Below, in pieces: positions 15,442 through 21,358 of a stretch of 21,358 nucleotides of DNA. Both the position numbers and the translations under genes were made by a program. The notes beneath the pieces are model-generated. The model did no database searches, was not told the origin of the DNA, and saw nothing but the letters and a program-made list of their open reading frames with translations. Positions within the stretch are counted from its first letter, which is position 1. Every line of letters starts with the position of its first letter. Where the stretch lies: the NCBI RefSeq assembly GCF_002811985.1, contig NZ_NPDU01000074.1:1-21358 (forward strand), written 5' to 3'. The stretch is from Leptospira adleri (lineage in GTDB: Bacteria > Spirochaetota > Leptospiria > Leptospirales > Leptospiraceae).

Positions 15442-16440
15442 ATGATCGTTCTCACACCGGCGGGATTGTATATTCCTCAAGCCGACGTTTACGTCGATCC
15501 TTGGAAGGGAGTTCCGAGGGCGATCTTGACGCACGCACATTCCGATCATACGAGAAAGGGTTCCGCTCATTATCTCTGCGCAGAATCCGGATTTCATCTC
15601 ACTCAAGAGCGATTGGGGAAAAAGGCGCGGATCGAAACTCTTCCGTACGGAAGGGCCGTATATAGTAACGGAGTAAGAATCAGCCTTCATTCCGCGGGTC
15701 ATATCCTCGGCTCCTCTCAGGTAAGAATCGAATACAAAGGAAAAGTGACCGTGATCAGCGGAGACTACAAAACGGTTCCCGATCCGACCTGCGAACCTTT
15801 CGAAATTCTTAAATGTGATACGTTTCTTTCGGAAGCGACCTTTGCAAAACCCTATTACATCTGGGAGAATCCTACTTTCGTATTTCAGAATATTCTTAAC
15901 TTTATATTGGAAAATCAAGAGTTGGATTCCATTTCGCTTCTCTACGGATATTCGCTCGGAAAAGCGCAGAGAATCCTAAAAGGCTTGTCTAACGTCGCAG
16001 AGGAAAGGGCGATCGGTTTGGATTTTTTCGCACACGATTCCATTCTTTCCATGAATCAAAGATACGAAGAATCTGGAATCGTGCTTCCCAAAACGAAACC
16101 CTTGGACCAATGGATTCCGAATTCTAAAAACCCGTTCGTTTTTTTGGCGCCCCCGAGTTCTCCGATTCCAAATCCGGATTTTAAAAAAATCAGGAGTGCG
16201 TTTTGTTCGGGTTGGATGCAGCTTTCGAAAAACAGAAAGGCCGGAAGTTTCAGCAAAGGTTTCACCCTTTCGGATCACGCGGATTGGAACGAATTGATTC
16301 AAACGATTTCTTTCACCGAAGCGGAGGAAGTTCTTCTTACACACGGAGATACGAACGATATCGTGCGTTATCTACGCGAAAAAGGAAAGAATGCAAAAAC
16401 ACTAAAGACAAAATTTCATTCGGAAGAATCTGAATTTTAA
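15442..16440 (+). CDS. Ligase-associated DNA exonuclease (MBL fold)
   Basis: A metallo-beta-lactamase/beta-CASP-like nuclease of the type encoded beside ATP-dependent DNA ligases. 332 residues from the ATG at 15442. That start has GGAG at 15429-15432 nine bases upstream, whereas the ATG at 15436 leaves only three. Numbered from 15436, the metal-binding HAHSDH is at 33-38, SAGH at 86-89, SGDYK at 108-112, SEATFAKPYY at 132-141, YGYSLGKAQRI at 170-180, SDHADW at 279-284 and LTHGD near 301-305. These cover the zinc ligands of the fold and the family's own motifs. Known relatives work with an ATP-dependent ligase and a Lhr-type helicase in DNA repair. Here the ligase lies 4.4 kb away at 20860, with two unrelated genes between. 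Confidence 0.9.
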   Translation: MIVLTPAGLYIPQADVYVDPWKGVPRAILTHAHSDHTRKGSAHYLCAESGFHLTQERLGKKARIETLPYGRAVYSNGVRISLHSAGHILGSSQVRIEYKGKVTVISGDYKTVPDPTCEPFEILKCDTFLSEATFAKPYYIWENPTFVFQNILNFILENQELDSISLLYGYSLGKAQRILKGLSNVAEERAIGLDFFAHDSILSMNQRYEESGIVLPKTKPLDQWIPNSKNPFVFLAPPSSPIPNPDFKKIRSAFCSGWMQLSKNRKAGSFSKGFTLSDHADWNELIQTISFTEAEEVLLTHGDTNDIVRYLREKGKNAKTLKTKFHSEESEF

Positions 16441-16828
16441 TTCTTTATCGGAACGATGTTCGAGAGAAGATTCAAAAAAAAGTTTTTTTGAAGAGCTTGA
16501 ATTCTTCCAAAATCCTATCTCAAACGGACTTCAAGTCCGATTACAACCTTTTTTCAATGAGACACACATTGTAAGAAGTACCACAAAAATGACAAAACCG
16601 GTTCTTGAAAAAAAATTCACAATCTATACGATGAAAGAAAAACCTCATCCTATTTACAGGGTTTCCCAAAAATCCTATTTTACTTTATCGGAAAGATCAA
16701 GCCGCAAGAACCCGCCCCAGTTTTGGGATAGGTTTTTATAATCCAAGAAGAATTCGTAAAAAATTCGGACTACAATGAAATCCTAAAGTTATAGAGGGAA
16801 TGGGACATCTCAATTCCATTCTTCCGAA
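16441..16828. other. Intergenic region before the ankyrin gene
   Basis: 388 bp without a gene. It holds the A/T hairpin (16471-16492) and a compact palindrome, CGGACTTCAAGTCCG, at 16525-16539, with a T run 7 bases after it. No ORF with a credible start was seen. A regulatory RNA or an operator is possible but not shown. Confidence 0.6.
16471..16492. terminator. A/T hairpin terminator after the exonuclease gene
   Basis: TTCAAAAAAA (16471-16480) and TTTTTTTGAA (16483-16492) are perfect 10-bp arms around two bases (AG). The structure lies 30 bp after the exonuclease stop. It is low in GC but has T runs on both strands and could terminate transcription. Confidence 0.45.
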
Positions 16829-18154
16829 ATGAAGATAGAGGAAAACAAATTGTCAATGATCGAGAAAAATCAACCGAACCTTAAAAAAGCGAAAACGGAA
16901 GACCGATACAGAATGATTCAATGGATTGAAAAGGGAAACATCGATCGAATCAAAGAAGAAATCGAAACTCGCGGAAAGGATTTCTACGGAACAAATCCTT
17001 TGTTTTTTTCGGCAAGCGAAAACAACGTCTCCGTTTTGGAATACTTCGAAAGCCTCGGATTTCCTTTGGATATAAGAGATTCCAACAATTTGTCCCTTCA
17101 TTTTTACGCGTGCAGAGACCGAGGCAAAAGTGAAATCGTAAAATTCCTTCTCGATAAAAAAATAAAACCGGATTCTCGAGACGTTTTGGAAGCCGCGAAC
17201 AAAGGAAAGATCGAAATTCTAAAATTATATCAAAGTTTCGGAATCGATCTAAAAGATCCGAATCTCAAAAACGACAACTACACTCTTTTGGAAATTGCAA
17301 CATTCTCAAATTTGGAATGTGTTAAATTCCTTTTCGAACAAGGCCTGACTTTGGAACCGAGCCTTTTAACGAGAGCCGTCAGTTTAGGAAAATTCGATTT
17401 GGTCCGCTATTTAGTCTTGGAACAAAAAGCGGATCCGAATACAAAGGTCCACGAAAGAAACGCGATCCACGAAGCCTGCCTCGGACCGTCCAATCACGAA
17501 CCATACGAACATCTGAATATTCTAAAATTCTTACATGAGAATGGAGGAGATCTAAATTCTCCGTCCAACTGGATTCAAACGCAAATCTACACTCCTCTTC
17601 ACTTTGCTTGCAGACCCGGACCTCAGGATAAAATGCCTTTTATCCAATATCTTTTGGAAAACGGAGTCGATCCCGATCCGCAAAATCCGCAGTCGGCTCT
17701 CAGCGTCGCGGACTCGAAAACGAGAAAGAAAATTTTTAAATATCTGGAAAAGAAAGGAATCAAAATGGATCAAGATCCGTTCCAGAGATCGTTTCAAGTG
17801 GAAAAGTTAGTCGCCTTTGCTGAGAAAGCGATTCGTAAATTTGCCGAAGAAAATCCGGATGCGATCGTCTTTCAATTCGTTATCGAGGGCGCTACGATAA
17901 GCATGAGCGATCTATTCGATCCGGAATACTACGTGGGCGACTGGAAATACGAAGGTTTTGCCGAGTTCGGCGAAGAGGACGGATTCGATTTTACACTGTG
18001 GCAGGAACACTACGATTCCATGGGAGCAGATCAAAATTCCCCCTACGCCTTGGCGATATCCAAGGTCATAGAGGGGCTTAGAGAAAGAAAGGCGTTCGAC
18101 GTTCTAAAACGATCCAAAAATTTCGAAGCCAGAATGATCGATCACATATATTAA
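16829..18154 (+). CDS. Ankyrin-repeat protein with C-terminal globular domain
   Basis: 441 residues, cytoplasmic (no signal peptide). Residues about 50-310 form degenerate ankyrin repeats, recognisable as GTNPLFFSASENNVSVLEYF (54-73), SEIVKFLLDKKIKPD (101-115), GKFDLVRYLVLEQKADPN (187-204) and TPLHFACRPG (255-264). Ankyrin repeats mediate protein binding. The last 115 residues form a separate domain, with EKLVAFAEKAIRKFAE, an acidic segment WKYEGFAEFGEEDGFDF and a long final helix. It has some likeness to DUF4303-type domains, which are linked to toxin immunity, but this is uncertain. The start is also uncertain: ATG 16829 has no ribosome binding site, whereas GAGG at 16838-16841 would suit a TTG at 16850. 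The gene meets the acylase end-on with only 13 bp between stops. Confidence 0.8.
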   Translation: MKIEENKLSMIEKNQPNLKKAKTEDRYRMIQWIEKGNIDRIKEEIETRGKDFYGTNPLFFSASENNVSVLEYFESLGFPLDIRDSNNLSLHFYACRDRGKSEIVKFLLDKKIKPDSRDVLEAANKGKIEILKLYQSFGIDLKDPNLKNDNYTLLEIATFSNLECVKFLFEQGLTLEPSLLTRAVSLGKFDLVRYLVLEQKADPNTKVHERNAIHEACLGPSNHEPYEHLNILKFLHENGGDLNSPSNWIQTQIYTPLHFACRPGPQDKMPFIQYLLENGVDPDPQNPQSALSVADSKTRKKIFKYLEKKGIKMDQDPFQRSFQVEKLVAFAEKAIRKFAEENPDAIVFQFVIEGATISMSDLFDPEYYVGDWKYEGFAEFGEEDGFDFTLWQEHYDSMGADQNSPYALAISKVIEGLRERKAFDVLKRSKNFEARMIDHIY

Positions 18155-18167
18155 ATAAATAGAATAT

Positions 18168-20690
18168 TCATTCCGGAATAAATTTTAATATGTGTTTAGA
18201 ATCTCGTTCGATCTGCGATTGTGTGAATCGAATGGATCTAAATTCTCCGTCGATGAACATTTTAATCTGATCGCCGTAAAAAGGAGAACCTTGATTTCCG
18301 GAATTTCCGGTTGGCAAAACAGACCAGGAATTTTCCGGATTGCTCAGATCGATGATTCTTCTTTTGGAAGGCCCCACTTTCGGAGTCATCTCCGGATTGA
18401 TATCCTGTTGCGCCATGATATTTACAATAGCCTCTCCCGAATTGATGGAGAACGGACCTTGGTTGAAAATCAAACCCAACACCGGTACTTTTCCGATGGG
18501 ATGTTCAAATGTGATCTTGTGGGCCTTTCCCCATTTCCAAGAGGACACGGCTCCTCCGTGTTTTTGAGAAAGATAACGAACCGTCTGTTCGAAAGCCCGA
18601 ATCAAAATTTCCCTTCTTGTTTCCGCAATTCCAGGCGTCGACAAATCGTCCCAAAAGGTAGAATCCGGATCGAAAAGAATCGCTTTGTAGGCGTTCCAGT
18701 GTTCCGCGTAATGACCGTAGATAGCGAGTTCTCTGGAATCCAATTCATCGGATAAAAGATTGATCAGCACGAATTGGTTGAGAGTTTGAAAAACCGTAGC
18801 GCCAACGGAGTCTAACGTGTGTTCTCCGTCGAAGGTTTTATAAACTTCCAGCGCTTCCCGAAAAACTCCGTTCCATTCTTTATCTTTTTCCAACTCGCCC
18901 GCGATCAAAGGAACGATACTTCTCGCAGAATAAGCGAGAACGTCGGTCTGAACTTTTTTTACGTCGTCCACGGACCACTGTTGTCTTTGGGAAAGAAGTT
19001 CGTAGATTCTTCTGGCGCGATCGGATTCTTGCCAATAACCTTCCGGCTTTCCGTAACCTTTCAACTCATACATAGGGAGGTGATTCGCGGTAAGAATGAT
19101 CCCTTCCGGCGGATTGATCAGTTTCGGATTTTCCGAAGAAGGAACATATCCGACTACGTCGTCTTCTCCGGAAGCTCCGTCCAAAATTTTCCGGGGATTG
19201 CTTTTTTTTCCGCGGATCGGAAATCTTCCCACGGCCCACCAAGCGATGTTTCCTTTTACGTCCGCATAGGAAACGTTCAAACCCGGAGCCGGAAGAGAAG
19301 GAACGATAAAGGAACATTCTTCCAAAGAAGAACAACGGCCCAAATTATAAACCGTATCCAACATCGGAACCGAAACGTGATGAAAAATCCAGTGAACCGA
19401 AATCACGGGACCGTCATAACCTTCGATCGGTTTGGAAACGATCGGGCCGTGAGACGTTACCTGGACTTCGATTTCTCTCGCCTCTTCTCCTTTTACCGGA
19501 ATTCTTTCCTTTAGAATTTGAACCGGAACCCATTTTCCTTTTTCCTTTACTACGTTCGGCTGCGTGGGGTGAAGAGTTTCCCGATAAAAATCCATATCGT
19601 CGTTTTCGAGCATCGTCAGCGCCCAAGCCTTTTTCGCGTTATGCGCAATCAAAGGAAAAGGAAGAATCGGAAAATGATAACCGTAGGTTTCGTGTTCACC
19701 CACTTTCATGTGAACCTCGTACCAAGTGCCGGGATTGCTAAATCCGATATGAGGATCGTTCGCCAAAATCGCACCGCCGGTCGCGGATCGGGAAGGAGCG
19801 ATCACCCAGGAATTGCTTCCCGTAAAAAGAGGAAGATCTCTCAGAATCGAATCCACTTTCTGAAAAGTTTTGGAAACTTCCGAAAGATCTTCGGATTCTT
19901 TTTTTGGGGAAGAATCGGAAATCAACCTTGCAAGGACGTTCGACCGACCTTGCGTCATCGCTTTCGGAGAATACGCCGGTTGATTTTCCAAAATGGAAAA
20001 CAGATCTTCCTTATCGTGTCTTGGAAATAATTCCGCGACGTTACGATTCGGAAGTTTTTTTTCTAAGACGGAATGAAGCGGATCCAATCGAAGGGCTTCC
20101 GCAAAGGAAAAAGATAAAAGTGAAAGAGCGCTCAAAACATCGAGCCGATCAAACGGTTTAGGCTGATATCCTAGAACGGTAAACTCGACCGGAAGAGCTT
20201 CCGTTTTTAGGAAGAAATTGATTCCTTCCAAAAAAGAATCCAATTCTTTCCATGCCTGCGGATTTCCCTTTGCGCCGTCTTGAAGCATCCTTTCCGCGGT
20301 TCTACGCAAAAGCATTTGTCTAAGAAACGTATCCGCGGGCACCAAATCCGCGCCTAGAACTTCGGACAATTCTCCCTTGCCCGCTCTTCTCAAAATCTCC
20401 ATTTGAAACAAACGGTCGCTTGCGGTCACATAACCTAATGCGAAATAGGCGGAGTGAGAATCTTCGGATCGGATATGCGGAACTCCGTAAGAATCTCGAA
20501 TCACCGAAACGGGTTTCGTAATACCCGAGACTTTCAACTCACCGTTCATACGGGGAGATTTTAAAAACAACAAAAGGGAAAATCCGATCTTTGCAAAAAG
20601 TAGAATTGCAAGAATAGACAAAAACGAACGACGTATCCAAGAAGGAATACGATTCCAGAAGTTTAAAAATGGGGCGCTAAAGTTTCTCAT
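18168..20690 (-). CDS. Penicillin acylase family protein (Ntn hydrolase)
   Basis: 840 residues, usual for the family. A membrane anchor or uncleaved signal (about 22-44) precedes the mature part, so the enzyme acts outside the inner membrane. The alpha subunit region carries VIRDSYGVPHIRSEDSHSAY (63-82) and GYVTASDRLFQMEILRRAGK. Autocatalytic processing is expected before Ser292 in TGSNSWVIAPS, which becomes the N-terminal nucleophile of the beta subunit. The beta region shows NDPHIGFSNPGTWYEVHM (311-328), TANHLP with Asn536 (oxyanion), QESDRARRI (554-562) and the closing GNSGNQGSPFYGDQ. Relatives cleave amide bonds of beta-lactams, N-acyl-homoserine lactones or other N-acyl compounds. The true substrate is unknown. 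It is divergent from the ligase gene by 169 bp and has only a weak ribosome binding site. Confidence 0.93.
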   Translation of the reverse strand: MRNFSAPFLNFWNRIPSWIRRSFLSILAILLFAKIGFSLLLFLKSPRMNGELKVSGITKPVSVIRDSYGVPHIRSEDSHSAYFALGYVTASDRLFQMEILRRAGKGELSEVLGADLVPADTFLRQMLLRRTAERMLQDGAKGNPQAWKELDSFLEGINFFLKTEALPVEFTVLGYQPKPFDRLDVLSALSLLSFSFAEALRLDPLHSVLEKKLPNRNVAELFPRHDKEDLFSILENQPAYSPKAMTQGRSNVLARLISDSSPKKESEDLSEVSKTFQKVDSILRDLPLFTGSNSWVIAPSRSATGGAILANDPHIGFSNPGTWYEVHMKVGEHETYGYHFPILPFPLIAHNAKKAWALTMLENDDMDFYRETLHPTQPNVVKEKGKWVPVQILKERIPVKGEEAREIEVQVTSHGPIVSKPIEGYDGPVISVHWIFHHVSVPMLDTVYNLGRCSSLEECSFIVPSLPAPGLNVSYADVKGNIAWWAVGRFPIRGKKSNPRKILDGASGEDDVVGYVPSSENPKLINPPEGIILTANHLPMYELKGYGKPEGYWQESDRARRIYELLSQRQQWSVDDVKKVQTDVLAYSARSIVPLIAGELEKDKEWNGVFREALEVYKTFDGEHTLDSVGATVFQTLNQFVLINLLSDELDSRELAIYGHYAEHWNAYKAILFDPDSTFWDDLSTPGIAETRREILIRAFEQTVRYLSQKHGGAVSSWKWGKAHKITFEHPIGKVPVLGLIFNQGPFSINSGEAIVNIMAQQDINPEMTPKVGPSKRRIIDLSNPENSWSVLPTGNSGNQGSPFYGDQIKMFIDGEFRSIRFTQSQIERDSKHILKFIPE

Positions 20691-20859
20691 ACACTACCGA
20701 TTCTTTATTTTTTTAAAAGGAGTTAACTTTTATAAAATCGGATTCTTTGAGCAAGAAAAGTTTTGATCGGTCTTGATTTTTCTGATTCTTTTCCAATCAA
20801 AAAAGAATGACTTCCACGCGATCTAAGTAGAAAAAGAAACGAATCAAGAAATCAATCCA

Positions 20860-21358
20860 GTGTTATCTTTTTCAAAATTGATCCAGGAATTAAAAGAAGA
20901 ATCGGATTCTTATCAAAAGCGATATCTTCTAACGTCCTTTCTTTCCCGTTGTCCGCCGAAAGAATTGGATCTTGCTTTTTCCTTTCTTTCCGGAAAAAAG
21001 GAAAAAGCGATCTTGGAAGAGGATCCGATCGCGATCTTCGCTTCCGAATATCTGAATCAACCGCTCTGGATGATTCGATCAGCGATCGAAGAAGTGGGAG
21101 ACGTTTCAGAAACAATTTCTCTTCTTACCGGTAATTGTTATCCGATTTTTGAAATAGAAATCCGTGTTATCTTAGAAAAAGCGAATCAACTTATCAATTT
21201 GAAAGAGCAAACTCGAGAAATTCTATTTTCGGTTTGGAAGACCTTTCCGGTTCCGGAAAAAATATTCTTTCACAAACTTCTTCTTGGAAAACAAAATCTT
21301 AAAATTCAAGAAACACTTTTGATCGAAATCGTTGCGGACCTTTTCGATTTAGAAACCG
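20860..21358 (+). CDS. ATP-dependent DNA ligase, N-terminal part (runs off window)
   Basis: An open frame starts at GTG 20860 and stays open to the last base (166 codons). A TAA at 20824-20826 closes the frame upstream, and no ATG lies between. The sequence matches the N-terminal helical domain of archaeal-type/LigB ATP-dependent DNA ligases: FSKLIQELKEESDSYQKRYLL with SRCPPKELDLAFSFLSGKK, EVGDVSETISLLTG, and FHKLLLGKQNLKIQETLLIE, which corresponds to the family's KLLTG...RxGVSxxL segment. The catalytic KxDG motif would lie further right, outside the window. Such ligases are usually encoded next to the exonuclease type found at 15442. The ribosome binding site is weak (AAGAA). Confidence 0.85.
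   Translation, partial: MLSFSKLIQELKEESDSYQKRYLLTSFLSRCPPKELDLAFSFLSGKKEKAILEEDPIAIFASEYLNQPLWMIRSAIEEVGDVSETISLLTGNCYPIFEIEIRVILEKANQLINLKEQTREILFSVWKTFPVPEKIFFHKLLLGKQNLKIQETLLIEIVADLFDLET

Noticed and set aside
19518..20030. Plus-strand frame of 170 codons opposite the acylase
   Set aside because: An Arg-rich shadow of a well-supported gene.

Overview
This is a chromosomal segment from a spirochaete that is very probably a Leptospira species. The reasons are the moderate GC content with AAA/GAA/TTC-rich codons, the loose lipoboxes (LSQC, LSLVGC), the OmpL-like porin, signal peptides ending in SAQ/FAQ, and weak ribosome binding sites. No rRNA or tRNA is present, so the species cannot be named.

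Left edge (1-900). A short-chain dehydrogenase gene (minus strand) is broken by a fold-back. Bases 1-75 recur as a perfect inverted copy at 162-236, so the gene's C-terminal half is split between the two strands. This looks like a contig-end artefact or a true inverted duplication. Region 900-3302 holds a small secreted protein with a DUF3347-like C-terminus and an acyl-CoA dehydrogenase whose usual catalytic Glu is Asp.

Region 3303-4417 is the most accessory-looking part. It has short repeats, a 186-bp concentric imperfect palindrome and a lone SRPBCC gene. That gene lies between two identical GTTAGGC cores, an arrangement resembling an integron gene cassette with an attC-like site. Next come a 1128-residue protein with an N-terminal SUKH (SMI1/KNR4)-like domain and, divergently, a MerR regulator, an EamA exporter and an outer-membrane barrel protein. 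The MerR promoter has the 19-bp spacer typical of the family. The same CTTAGA-N6-TCTAAG dyad occurs twice between the divergent genes, which suggests shared control.

Region 10674-14813 is an envelope block on the plus strand: an OmpL-like porin, MsrA and two tandem lipoprotein alpha/beta hydrolases. The second hydrolase keeps the catalytic triad but has lost the HG motif.

Region 14779-21358 combines DNA repair with unrelated genes. A family 4 uracil-DNA glycosylase is divergent from a metallo-beta-lactamase exonuclease of the ligase-associated type. An ATP-dependent DNA ligase starts at 20860 and runs off the window. An ankyrin-repeat protein and a penicillin-acylase-family hydrolase, facing each other with 13 bp between, separate exonuclease and ligase.
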